A stretch of DNA of 64,000 nucleotides from Natronococcus sp. A-GB7 (GTDB taxonomy: Archaea; Halobacteriota; Halobacteria; Halobacteriales; Natrialbaceae): positions 1-64,000 of the forward strand of contig NZ_JARUKV010000006.1 of the NCBI RefSeq assembly GCF_029688865.1, given 5' to 3'. The translations under genes were made by a program, and so were the position numbers. Position 1 is the first letter of the stretch. The number at the start of each line of letters is the position of its first letter. Below are positions 25,601-33,204 of the stretch, in pieces. Below the pieces are notes generated by a model. It was not told where the DNA came from and ran no database searches. It was given only the letters and a program-made list of their open reading frames with translations.

Positions 25601-25840
25601 TCAGTCCGAACTGATGACGATCCTGTCGTCGATGTTCTCGACGCGCTCGAGGGGCAGCCGGAATCGGCCGTCGGCGTCGAGTTCGATCCGCCCGGGAACG
25701 TGGTCCTGCGGTTCGACGACCAGTTCCTCGATCGTTCCGGGCTCCGCGCCCATCGTGATGTTCTCGAGCGTCCCGAAATCGGTGCCGTCGATACCGACGA
25801 TCGTCTTCCCCTGAAGCTGTCGTGCCAAACGGGTTGCCAT
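25601..25840 (-). CDS. PRC-barrel domain protein
   Basis: 79 residues, one domain. The barrel shows as short strands: LQGKTIVGIDGTDFGTLENI, then GTIEELVVEP and FRLPLERVENIDDRIVI. Stand-alone PRC-barrel proteins are common in archaea and are proposed to act in RNA processing or, for a related haloarchaeal group, cell division (CdpB-type); which group this one belongs to I cannot tell. Its start is followed by AT-rich DNA at about 25860-25870. Its 3' end abuts the origin region, 126 bases from the inverted ORB-like element. Confidence 0.85.
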   Translation of the reverse strand: MATRLARQLQGKTIVGIDGTDFGTLENITMGAEPGTIEELVVEPQDHVPGRIELDADGRFRLPLERVENIDDRIVISSD

Positions 25841-26284
25841 ACTCGTCGTTTCGCGGACTCCTACTAAACACCGTGGGATCGATCACAGTTTCCGAGAGCG
25901 GCCGCGTTTCGGAGATCGACGAACTGACCGCTTTCGGAGTATCGAAAGGAAGGAAGGCCCCCGACATCGGTCGGGGGGCACCACTGAACCACGATTGCGA
26001 ACCAGCAACGGAATGTCGTCCAACGCGGGAGACACCTGGGATGCGCTGCTGGTCACGATATCTTACACTCGAGTACAAAAGTACCTCTCGGTTCGCGTCG
26101 ACGGAGGCCCATCGTTGTGAACGGACCCACGAACCGCCTCTGTCTCGGAATCTGTACGTCTCGCTGTCGCGACGAACCGATCGAACCGATTCGGTCGGTT
26201 TCCCGTATATAACTGTTGGGGGCCGTGTGGCGACTCGCCAACCTCGCCTTAGTTTACAGGTGGATGGCGCCCGTTGACTCGAGT
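25841..26284. other. Intergenic region with a G/C hairpin and a TATA box
   Basis: 444 bases without a gene. GCCCCCGA (25957-25964) and TCGGGGGGC (25971-25979) form a strong hairpin with one bulged base and a 6-base loop. TATATAA (26206-26212) lies 73 bases before the ATG at 26285 and 52 bases before an in-frame ATG at 26264. The rest shows nothing I recognise. Confidence 0.4.
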
Positions 26285-27127
26285 ATGACAGTAAACCACA
26301 CCCGACGACGACTGCTCGGCGGGCTGTCCGCCGCGGGGGCGGCGGCGCTGGCCGGCTGTACCGGTTCGACGCCGTTCGTCGGCCGACGCCTCGAGGACGA
26401 GGAGACGATCGCTCCCGACGACGCCGAATCGATCGCGATCACCGGCTCGGTCGGCGATCTGACGGTCACCGGCGCCGACCGCGAGACGATCGGGCTGAAT
26501 CTCGAGAAGCAGGCCAGCTCCGTTCGGACTGACCTCGAGGCGCTCCGCCTCGACTCCGCTCGGAGCGAGCAACTCCTCGAGCTCCGGGCCGAGTACGACG
26601 GCGAGACGGGTTGGTTCGAGAGCGAGCCCGCGATGGATATCGACGTCGCCCTCCCCGACGAGCTGTCGGTCGATCGCCTGGTCACGGGAACTGGTCGAGT
26701 CGCCGTTACCGACGTCGGCGGAGATCTGGAGGCTCGGTCGAGTACCGGTAGCGTTGAGATCAGAAACGTCGACGGAACGGTCGTCGCCGAAACGAGCACG
26801 GGGAGCATCGACGTCGCGGACGTCGACGCCGTCGGGAACCTGACTGCGAGCACCGGGAGTATCGAGGCGGCGGTCCCGGCGATCGACGGGGACACTACGT
26901 TCTCCGCGAGCACGGGCAGCGTCGAGATCGCGCTCTCGCCGACTATCGACGCCGACCTCGAGGCCCGAACCAGCACCGGCAGCCTCGAGATCGACGACGA
27001 GGGGCTGGGACTCGAGGAGTACCGTCGCGACAACGACCGCGTCAGCGCCGTTCTCGGCGAGGGCGGCCCGCGGCTCCGGATCGAGACGAGCACGGGAAGT
27101 GTCGAGATATCGACGCTCGAGGAGTAG
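26285..27127 (+). CDS. Tat lipoprotein with STGS beta repeats (DUF4097-like)
   Basis: 280 residues from the ATG at 26285 (MTVNHTRRRLLGGLSAAG...), a Tat signal with lipobox LAGC, Cys25. An alternative ATG lies at 26264. After an acidic stretch comes a beta-helical domain of repeats whose turns read STGSVEI, STGSIDV, STGSIEA, STGSVEI, STGSLEI and STGSVEI, spaced about 18-35 residues. This is the DUF4097/DUF4098 type beta-solenoid, of unknown function, often next to membrane sensor-domain genes. The last repeat's DNA (27094-27123) recurs inverted at 28223-28252. Anchored outside the cell. Confidence 0.85.
   Translation: MTVNHTRRRLLGGLSAAGAAALAGCTGSTPFVGRRLEDEETIAPDDAESIAITGSVGDLTVTGADRETIGLNLEKQASSVRTDLEALRLDSARSEQLLELRAEYDGETGWFESEPAMDIDVALPDELSVDRLVTGTGRVAVTDVGGDLEARSSTGSVEIRNVDGTVVAETSTGSIDVADVDAVGNLTASTGSIEAAVPAIDGDTTFSASTGSVEIALSPTIDADLEARTSTGSLEIDDEGLGLEEYRRDNDRVSAVLGEGGPRLRIETSTGSVEISTLEE
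27094..27123 (+). repeat. 30-bp segment repeated in inverted orientation at 28223
   Basis: Encodes the C-terminal GSVEISTLE of the lipoprotein. Compared with the reverse complement of 28223-28252, 29 of 30 bases agree (ATATCG here, ATCTCG there). The two copies bracket the frameshifted hydrolase. Confidence 0.75.
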
Positions 27128-27161
27128 GGAACGACGTGGGGATTGCGCCGTTACAGTGGTT

Positions 27162-27203
27162 CAAGGAGAAAGCCACCGACTTCAGTCGTGGGAGGAAGTC
27201 AGG
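27162..27203 (+). mobile_element. IS200/IS605-type right-end remnant
   Basis: CAAGGAGAAAGCCACCGACT, continuing TTCAGTCGTGGGAGGAAGTC, has the look of the right ends of haloarchaeal IS200/IS605 elements, with a hairpin CCAC-C-GAC-TTCA-GTC-GTGG (27173-27191). No tnpA or tnpB frame is present, so this would be an orphan end. In active elements this region also gives the TnpB guide RNA scaffold. Recognition is from memory of such ends, not from a search. Confidence 0.45.
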
Positions 27204-27282
27204 GCGACGTAACAGTTCTCGTATGTATCGACACGAAATCGTACATATCAACGCTCAATACCCCGGAAAACGGGAAGAAATG

Positions 27283-27298
27283 TATTTATAATTATTTA
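27283..27298 (+). promoter_or_regulatory. AT-rich promoter of the frameshifted hydrolase
   Basis: TATTTATAATTATTTA, the longest A/T run of this stretch, starts 30 bases before the ATG at 27313, the leaderless position. A working-looking promoter in front of a broken frame suggests a recent break or a sequence error. Confidence 0.6.
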
Positions 27299-27312
27299 TC
27301 GTATACTATCTA

Positions 27313-28157
27313 ATGGCCTACATCGAAACCACAGACGGTGTCCCACTGTATTACAGGGAACGCGGCGACGGAGAGACGATCGTCCTCGTGCACGGCTGGA
27401 CGTGTGACTCGGAGTACTGGTGGCGGAAAAACGTCGACGCGCTCGCCGAGGAGTACCACGTTCTGACGTACGATCTCCGAGGACACGGGCTCTCGGGGAA
27501 GACCGACGATGGACACACGCTCTCGGAGTACGCTGCAGATCTCGAGTTCCTCATGGAGTCACTCGACGTCTCGGCTGCCGTCCTCGTCGGGTGGTCGATG
27601 GGCGCCGCGATCACGCTGACCTACCTCGAGGAAATCGGCGACGAGCGGGTCCGGGCGATCGCCATGATCGATCAGACGCCGAAGTTCTACTCCGACGACG
27701 ACTGGAGTTCGCCCTCATGGGTGAGTTCTCGGAGGAGGGGCTCGCCGAAATCGTCGGCGGACTCGAGGCGAGTCGCGCCGAAGCGGCGAAGCCGATCATC
27801 CAGGCGTTCTTCGCCGACCCCCGCTCGGAAGAGCGACTCAACGAGATGTACGCCCGAACGACGCTGACGCCGACTTCGGTCGCGACCGCCATGCTCGAGG
27901 ACATGGTTCCTCGAGACTTCCGGGGCCACCTCCCGACGATAGACGTTCCGACACTGCTACTCTACGGCGAACAGAGTAAGATCTTCCCGGGACCGCTCGG
28001 CGAGTGGATGCACGAACGGATCCCGGACTCCGAGCTCGTGACGTTCGACGGGAGTGGACACAACCCCTTCTGGGAGGAACCCGAGACGTTCAACACGGAA
28101 CTGCTGGAGTTCGTGAGCCGACTCGCGGAGAGAGAAGAGCCGGCGACCAGTCACTAG
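27313..28157 (+). pseudogene. Alpha/beta hydrolase, frameshifted
   Basis: The first part (27313 to about 27705) encodes MAYIETTDGVPLYYRERGDG, oxyanion loop LVHGWTCDSEYW, DLRGHGLSG and the nucleophile elbow VGWSMGAAI with Ser, ending at FYSDDDW. The remainder (from about 27706) continues in another frame with EFALMGEFSEEGLAEIVGG, the acid region LLLYGEQSKIFPG and the His in GSGHNPFWEEPETF. Reading GGGAG in place of GGAG at 27704-27707 would restore one frame of about 281 residues, so one base appears to be missing. Either it is a young pseudogene or a sequencing error. An intact protein would be a serine hydrolase, such as an esterase or peroxidase-like enzyme. Confidence 0.8.
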
Positions 28158-28197
28158 CGTCGATCCCGCTTTCGGCCTCGAGGAGCTCGTCGGCGTC

Positions 28198-28233
28198 GAA
28201 CCCGTCCTCGAGCGTGAACCCGTCCTCGAGCGT
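28198..28233. repeat. Perfect 18-bp tandem duplication
   Basis: GAACCCGTCCTCGAGCGT occurs at 28198-28215 and again at 28216-28233. Read on the minus strand in frame with the sensor-protein gene beyond its stop it gives TLEDGF-TLEDGF, an acidic coding-like sequence. Confidence 0.8.
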
Positions 28234-28252
28234 CGAGATCTCGACACTTCCC
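28223..28252 (-). repeat. Inverted copy of the lipoprotein C-terminal coding segment
   Basis: On the minus strand this encodes GSVEISTLE in the same frame as the sensor-domain gene, three codons after that gene's TGA. 29 of 30 bases match 27094-27123. It looks like the leftover 3' end of a second DUF4097-like gene. Confidence 0.7.
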
Positions 28253-28260
28253 TCTGCCTC

Positions 28261-28941
28261 TCACGTCTCGCCACGGCCCTCGAGCAGCGACGCGGCGACG
28301 ACGGCCGAGACGCGACCGAGGAGGTTCGCGAGGTACAGCGTCCCGAGGCCGACGAGGAGCCCGCCGGTCGCGGCGCCCAGCGCTCGCGGAAGCGTCCCGA
28401 TCGTGACCGGATCGCCGACGCCGGCGTACACCACGAGGTCGGTTCCGTAGACGAAGGGCGTGACCAGCAGGCTCGTCGCGAGCGAGACGCCGACGACGAG
28501 CGCGACGAAGCCGACGATCCCGAGCAGGATCTTCCAGCCGAGGTACACCGCGCCGAGCCAGGTTTCGCGCCCGAGCACGAGCCGTTTCAGGAACGCGCCG
28601 ACCCCGTCGTCGGTCGGCGGAAGGGACGGGGTGACGTCGACGGCGAGCAGTCCTCGAGTGAGGGCGCCGTCGAGCCAGGCGAGCGCGACGATCGACAGCA
28701 GCGTGGCGACCAGCGCGATCGGCCCGAGCAGCGTGAGGTTCAGGCCGACGGTCATCGAGAAGCCGACGGTGATCGCGACCAGGTAGGCGATCCCGAGCGG
28801 GAACGCGAGCAGGACGTAGGCGAGCGATCGGTACGTCCAGGGGTCGATCGGTGCGGCGTGAAACGGTCGTTCGCTACCGTTCCGCGACGAGTCGGTCGGT
28901 GCGAGGTCGCCGGAACTGGCAGCGAGTTGGTTCGGTGGCAT
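28261..28941 (-). CDS. Membrane sensor-domain protein
   Basis: 226 residues. About 35 polar N-terminal residues are followed by a TYRSLAYVLLAFPLGIAYLV motif and six or so membrane segments. The same motif (TYRRLGYLLLAFPLGLAYFV) opens the protein at 30272, so the two are paralogues. They resemble the putative sensor domain usually attached to histidine kinases, here without a kinase. The TGA stop at 28261 is followed in frame by EAEGSVEISTLEDGFTLEDG, an acidic coding-like tail; the gene may have been joined to another gene or may carry a premature stop. Ligand unknown. Confidence 0.75.
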   Translation of the reverse strand: MPPNQLAASSGDLAPTDSSRNGSERPFHAAPIDPWTYRSLAYVLLAFPLGIAYLVAITVGFSMTVGLNLTLLGPIALVATLLSIVALAWLDGALTRGLLAVDVTPSLPPTDDGVGAFLKRLVLGRETWLGAVYLGWKILLGIVGFVALVVGVSLATSLLVTPFVYGTDLVVYAGVGDPVTIGTLPRALGAATGGLLVGLGTLYLANLLGRVSAVVAASLLEGRGET

Positions 28942-29021
28942 ACGAACGGATCGACGGCTCCTACGGCGGTAAAACGGAGTCTCGGGCTGTCGGCTCGACC
29001 ACCGTGCGAAACAATTTTGTA

Positions 29022-29306
29022 CTAGGTCCCCTCGAGCGAGTAGAGGATCGCCACCAGCCCGGCGATGGTCACCCAGAGCACCCCGAGCAGGCTGGCGGCG
29101 TCCGACAGCGAAAGCAGCGGCGCGAGCCCGTAGCTGACCGCGACCGGACCGACGGCGATCAGTGCGATCCCGATCGAGAGGTAGAACATCGCGGGGCTGT
29201 CGTTGCGACGGTATCCCCGGTAGGCGTAGCCGGCGACGACGAGCCCGACGACCGCGGTCGCCAGCGCCGTCGCGAACAGCACCGTCGCGGGCTCAACGGC
29301 GACCAT
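29022..29306 (-). CDS. Small membrane protein (three segments, DUF7521-like)
   Basis: 94 residues with three membrane helices (about 8-27, 40-60, 68-90) and short loops, including AGYAYRGYRRNDSPAMFYLS. The next gene upstream has the same plan with LALRLYRGYRAGGGRAMLLL, so they are paralogues. Its start overlaps the end of that gene by 14 bases, so the two and the HTH gene form one translationally coupled operon. I associate this group with haloarchaeal DUF7521 (from memory). Possibly a membrane partner controlling the HTH regulator. Confidence 0.75.
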   Translation of the reverse strand: MVAVEPATVLFATALATAVVGLVVAGYAYRGYRRNDSPAMFYLSIGIALIAVGPVAVSYGLAPLLSLSDAASLLGVLWVTIAGLVAILYSLEGT

Positions 29307-29721
29307 GGATCACCCCCAGGATGACCACCAGCCCGACCAGCTGACAGGCGGTGACGATCGTCTCCTGCCAGACGACCGCCACGCTCCCGACGTTCGACAG
29401 CGCGAGGCGCAACAGCAACGGGACGGTCGTCAGCAAGACGAGTCCGACGCCGAGCAGGAGCATCGCTCGTCCGCCGCCGGCGCGGTAGCCGCGGTAGAGC
29501 CGCAGCGCCAAGTACACCGACAGCAGCGTCGCGAGTACGAGCGAGAGAAACACCAGCGCGATTACGGTCGGCGAGCCTCCGACCGTCGACAGCGGAACGC
29601 TCTCGAGTATCGACGCGGGGGTCATTCCGACCGTCGACTCGAGGGGAGACGGTACCGCCATCCACGCTGTCGAACTCGAGTCGAATCCCACGAGGATCGA
29701 TCGAGAGTTTCGGGGGATCAT
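29293..29721 (-). CDS. Membrane protein, paralogue of the gene at 29022
   Basis: 142 residues from the ATG at 29721; the longer open frame upstream is a shadow of the HTH gene. About 50 polar residues come first, then three membrane helices (about 53-73, 86-104, 112-138) with YRGYRAGGG in the first loop as in its paralogue. The ATG overlaps the HTH gene stop by 4 bases. Middle gene of the three-gene operon. Function unknown. Confidence 0.75.
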   Translation of the reverse strand: MIPRNSRSILVGFDSSSTAWMAVPSPLESTVGMTPASILESVPLSTVGGSPTVIALVFLSLVLATLLSVYLALRLYRGYRAGGGRAMLLLGVGLVLLTTVPLLLRLALSNVGSVAVVWQETIVTACQLVGLVVILGVIHGRR

Positions 29722-30059
29722 TTGAACCCCTCGTAGAGCCTGGTGAAGCGGTCGGCGGCCGATTCCTCCCGTTCGATCTCGACGTCGTACCCCTCCTCGG
29801 CGAGGCGGATCCGAACTTCCCGAAGCCGGGCCGCGTACACCTTGTGGTGGTGGCCGTCCGGATCGAGCTGCTGGTGGGCCTCGAGCAGGTCGGCCTCCGT
29901 GAGTCGCTCGACCCGGCGGTAGATCGTCGAGGGATCGGCGTCGCAGGCGTCGCTCAGGGCCCGGACCGACTGGGGCTCGGCGCGGGTGCGGACGAGGATC
30001 GTCTTGGCGTAGTCGTCGCCGAGGATCTCGACGACGTCCACCTCGCCGTCGTCGGCCAT
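29718..30059 (-). CDS. Winged-helix transcriptional regulator
   Basis: 113 residues from the ATG at 30059 (MADDGEVDVVEILGDDYAK); an ATG 9 codons upstream is possible. The helix-turn-helix is QSVRALSDACDADPSTIYRRVERLTEADL, of the ArsR/TrmB-like type, followed by a wing with HHHKVYAAR that might bind metal. First gene of the operon with two small membrane proteins. It is divergent from the sensor-domain gene at 30272; two 36-bp direct repeats in the space between are candidate binding sites. Confidence 0.82.
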   Translation of the reverse strand: MADDGEVDVVEILGDDYAKTILVRTRAEPQSVRALSDACDADPSTIYRRVERLTEADLLEAHQQLDPDGHHHKVYAARLREVRIRLAEEGYDVEIEREESAADRFTRLYEGFK

Positions 30060-30130
30060 CGGCAGGTGGTACTCGGGCCAGAACAAAAGGTTGTCTCCCG
30101 ACTCCGGGACGGAGGATCGGGAGTCGCTCG

Positions 30131-30202
30131 AGCGCTCGCGGATCGTGACCGATCCGTTCGGACCTCAGCGCTCGCGAGTCGGGAGCGGTCCGTTCGGATC
30201 GG
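30131..30202. repeat. Two 36-bp tandem repeats in the divergent promoter region
   Basis: Unit 1 is 30131-30166, unit 2 is 30167-30202; 28 of 36 bases agree. Both start AGCGCTCGCG and both hold TCCGTTCGGA (30153-30162 and 30189-30198). They lie 70-141 bases before the ATG at 30272 and 72-143 bases before the HTH start at 30059. Candidate operator. Confidence 0.6.
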
Positions 30203-30238
30203 CTTCTACCGGCGACCGAGACCCGACCGAGCCGAACG

Positions 30239-30246
30239 TTTATTTT
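30239..30246 (+). promoter_or_regulatory. TATA box of the gene at 30272
   Basis: TTTATTTT, centred about 29 bases before the ATG, predicts a leaderless transcript. The tandem repeats lie directly upstream. Confidence 0.6.
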
Positions 30247-30271
30247 CCCACACCGGGGAGTCATCCTCGAG

Positions 30272-31042
30272 ATGGCGTCCCCGACGGCCGAGCGACTCGA
30301 CCTCGGCGCCGACCGACTCCGGGGCGGACTCCGGTGGTTCGTCTCGGTTCCCGTCCGGCGGGAGACGTACCGCCGTCTGGGCTACCTGCTGCTGGCCTTT
30401 CCGCTCGGACTCGCGTACTTCGTCTTCCTCGTCGTCGGCCTCTCGGTCGGCGTCAGCCTCTCGATACTGGTCGTCGGGCTCCCGATCCTGGCGGTCGTAC
30501 TGGGGGCGACGCTGCTTGCGGCCCAGTTCGAACGCTGGCTCGTCACGCGCTTGCTCCCGGTCGAGATCGACGGCAGCCGTCGACTCGAGGGAGACCGGCG
30601 CCGGGATCGAGCGCTCGACCTGCTCACCGACCTCCGGACGTGGACGCCGTTCGTCTACCTTCCGTCGGTGTTCGTCCTGGGTCTCGTCTCGTTCGTCGTC
30701 CTCACGACCGGGCTGTCGACGGCCCTGGCGATGCTCCTCGTACCGCTGTACTACGACCAGCCGGGGCTGTACGTGGGGGTCGTGACCGATCGAGCGCCCG
30801 AGTTCCACCAGACCGTCTATCTGGCGTGGAATCAGCTGCTGGTCGGATTCGAGGCGGTCCTCACGGTCGGCTACTGGGAGATCACAACGCTTCCGCAGGC
30901 GCTCGTCGTCGCCGGCGGCGGCTTTCTGCTCGGCTTGCTCACCCTCCACGCGCTCAACGGACTGGCGTGGCTGTTCGGCCGATACGCCACACTGCTGCTC
31001 GAGGGAGGGTACGACGTGACCGCGTTGATCGACTCCTCCTGA
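30272..31042 (+). CDS. Membrane sensor-domain protein
   Basis: 256 residues, paralogue of the protein at 28261. After about 30 residues comes RRETYRRLGYLLLAFPLGLAYFV, then membrane segments at roughly 41-63, 68-90, 129-155 and 205-235, with short charged loops. It lacks kinase, HAMP or output domains, so it may pass a signal by direct contact with other proteins. Divergent from the HTH operon, with shared promoter space that holds two 36-bp repeats, so it is likely controlled by that regulator. Confidence 0.78.
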   Translation: MASPTAERLDLGADRLRGGLRWFVSVPVRRETYRRLGYLLLAFPLGLAYFVFLVVGLSVGVSLSILVVGLPILAVVLGATLLAAQFERWLVTRLLPVEIDGSRRLEGDRRRDRALDLLTDLRTWTPFVYLPSVFVLGLVSFVVLTTGLSTALAMLLVPLYYDQPGLYVGVVTDRAPEFHQTVYLAWNQLLVGFEAVLTVGYWEITTLPQALVVAGGGFLLGLLTLHALNGLAWLFGRYATLLLEGGYDVTALIDSS

Positions 31043-31416
31043 CTGCACCGACCGCGTCCGTTCGAATCGGATCTCGCCCGCTCGAGGGATCGCAGCGTGG
31101 GTCGGCTCTCGAAGCGAGTACTCCTCCTGACGCCGCTCTCCCACGGTAGTCAAAACGCTTTCAATAGGTGCCTCAGCTGAGGTAGCTGAGCTACAATAGG
31201 TGGATGCCGTACTAACCGGTACTACCGGAGTACACTGACCCCGCGAGGCGGAGGTGAGTTCCCGCCCGAGACTCGGATCGGTCGCCGACCGACGGTTCGA
31301 CGAACCGAGTCGTTCGCGAACGCGACCGGGCCGTAATACCGGTTCCGTCCGCGACGGTCGGAGCCCCGTTGCTGTGCAAGCCTCAAACTCATCGGTCGGC
31401 TCGTTGATGGTTCGGT
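31043..31416. other. Intergenic region with nested palindromes
   Basis: 374 bases without a gene. CAATAGGTG occurs at 31162-31170 and again at 31194-31202, a 32-base period. Between them lie two perfect palindromes, CCTCAGCTGAGG (31171-31182) and TAGCTGAGCTA (31183-31193). A third near-palindrome with GTAC ends follows (31210-31234). No TATA box at leaderless distance from 31417 is obvious. Confidence 0.55.
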
Positions 31417-31845
31417 ATGGCATCACTCGAGACGACACAGGAGCGGACCCGTTCCGAAATCGCCGCGTACCTCCGACAGTTCGCCGACGAACTCGATCCG
31501 CAAACCCGACCCGACGCCGCCGGCCGTGGCGAAAACACCACCGAGACGGTTGGAACCGGATCGACGGAAACGACCGGGACGGAAACCGGTATCGGAGACG
31601 AAACGAACCGCCGTGACGACGCTACGACCGGTGACCGCGACCGCGCCGAAAGCGTCGGGGACAAGGTTACGGTGATTACCGGCAACGAGAGCGCGACGAT
31701 CAACCCACCACAGACGTGTGCGTTCGACGTCGCAGTCGACACCGACTCAGATCTGCTCGACACCGGTGCCGAACGGAGTACGACGTTCACGATCCGCTGG
31801 GACGCCGACCACGTCGAAGCCGACGACGAACTGCGCGTCGAGTAG
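31417..31845 (+). CDS. Amphi-Trp domain protein
   Basis: 142 residues. The N-terminus, SLETTQERTRSEIAAYLRQF with ADELD, is the helix that opens amphi-Trp domain proteins. A long Thr/Gly/Asp-rich linker (about 33-85) separates it from the beta half, KVTVITGNESATINPPQTCAFDVAVDTD, ending FTIRWDADHVEADDELRVE. Family members usually have the two parts adjoining; the linker here is an insertion of about 45 residues. No membrane segment. Function unknown. Confidence 0.7.
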   Translation: MASLETTQERTRSEIAAYLRQFADELDPQTRPDAAGRGENTTETVGTGSTETTGTETGIGDETNRRDDATTGDRDRAESVGDKVTVITGNESATINPPQTCAFDVAVDTDSDLLDTGAERSTTFTIRWDADHVEADDELRVE

Positions 31846-31960
31846 TCACCGAAACGCCGGTAGCCGCTCTTCTCGCGACGATCGACTCCGCCCGAGAGGC
31901 AACGCGGTCTCGAGCGACAGCCGGCGGACGCCGTAGCGTTCGTAGGACCGGTGAACGCCG

Positions 31961-33100
31961 TCAGCAGACGCCGTGTCGCTCGTAGAATCGACGAACGCGG
32001 TCGTCGGTCAGCAGCGGCCCGTGGACCTGCATCGCCTTGAGCCCGGAGTGATCGTTCGCCTCGATGATCTTGAACGGGCCCTCGTCGTCGGTAAGCACGA
32101 GATCCCAGCCGACGTAGGGGAGCATCGGATGGCTCGAGGCCAGCTCGAGGATTCGCTCCCGGATCGTCTCCCAGGCCGGGATCTCGGCGCCCTGGATCCG
32201 CGTTCCGGTTTCGGGATGGTGGCCGTACCACTCGAGGCGGTCGCTCTCGGCGGGAAGCTGTGCGCCCGGGCCCAGCTCGCCGGTGTCGACGTCGATCTCG
32301 GCGCTGAGACCGCCCTGCGAGAAGTTGTCCATCGAGCCGGAGCGGTCGGTTCCGATCCGCTGGACCGCGGCCGCGATGAACGCCTCCTCGGCCTCGTCGT
32401 CGTACATCGTGAGTACGCGGATCGTGTTCGGCGTCTCGGGGTAGAGGGCGGCCGCGTACGGACCCTGCTCGACGTGCTCGCAGACGAGGTAGTTCTCGAG
32501 ATCGTCGATCCGGGCGACGAGGGCGTCGCGGTCGTAGCGCTCGCCGTTGATCTCGTAGCCGTTCTCGGTCCGCGAACAGAGCAAGACGTTCTCGCCGCCG
32601 CCGCCACGGACCCATTTGAGAACCAGTTTCCCGTCCGTCTCGAGCCGGTCGGCGACCCACGCACCGGCCTCGCGGCGAGTGGCAGTCCTCGAGTCGAGCG
32701 CCGGCTCGAGTGCTGTCGTTCCGTCGCCGGCGACCGCCGCGGGTGCCGGCTCGCGGGAGTCGTCGAACTCGTGGAAGATGCCGTCGCGGACGAGGCCGTA
32801 GACGACCATTCGGTGGTCGCCGTAGGCCCGCATCAGCCAGTCGAAAAACAGCTTGTTCGAGAGCGCGACCGACCACGTACCGTTGAGGTTCTTCGCCCGA
32901 ACGAACCGCTGGTAGTCGCTGACGAACGATTCCGGATCGTAGCGATCGAAGTCGTAGATCGGGCCGGCCCTGCTCAGAAAGCCGCGTCGCCAGAGTGCGA
33001 GTCGGTGCGGGAGCGACTGCGAGTACGATGGGGTGTCCCGTTCGGTGTCGACGAGGTTCTGGACCCCCTTCGCCGTGAAGTAGTAGTCGCGGACGTTCAT
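31961..33100 (-). CDS. ATP-grasp protein, sugar-transfer-associated type
   Basis: 379 residues from the ATG at 33100 (MNVRDYYFTAKGVQNLV); the frame continues upstream across the start of the divergent lipoprotein gene and is not used. ATP-grasp features: KLVLKWVRGGGGENVLLC (glycine-rich ATP loop, about 161-178), YLVCEHVEQGPYAAALYP, RVLTMYDDEAEEAFIAAAVQRIG, and the metal-binding end PYVGWDLVLTDDEGPFKIIEAND. This profile fits the sugar-transfer-associated ATP-grasp family, which ligates amino acids or other acids to glycans or peptides. The acceptor is unknown and no glycan genes are adjacent. Confidence 0.8.
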   Translation of the reverse strand: MNVRDYYFTAKGVQNLVDTERDTPSYSQSLPHRLALWRRGFLSRAGPIYDFDRYDPESFVSDYQRFVRAKNLNGTWSVALSNKLFFDWLMRAYGDHRMVVYGLVRDGIFHEFDDSREPAPAAVAGDGTTALEPALDSRTATRREAGAWVADRLETDGKLVLKWVRGGGGENVLLCSRTENGYEINGERYDRDALVARIDDLENYLVCEHVEQGPYAAALYPETPNTIRVLTMYDDEAEEAFIAAAVQRIGTDRSGSMDNFSQGGLSAEIDVDTGELGPGAQLPAESDRLEWYGHHPETGTRIQGAEIPAWETIRERILELASSHPMLPYVGWDLVLTDDEGPFKIIEANDHSGLKAMQVHGPLLTDDRVRRFYERHGVC

Positions 33101-33204
33101 ATCGTCCCGTGTCGATCGCTCGCTGTGAACGTTGCGTTTCACACCGTCGAGGACGAGCGGCCGGCGGGAGCAACGTTTTTTCCCGCGGTGTCCGGAGAAG
33201 GGAT

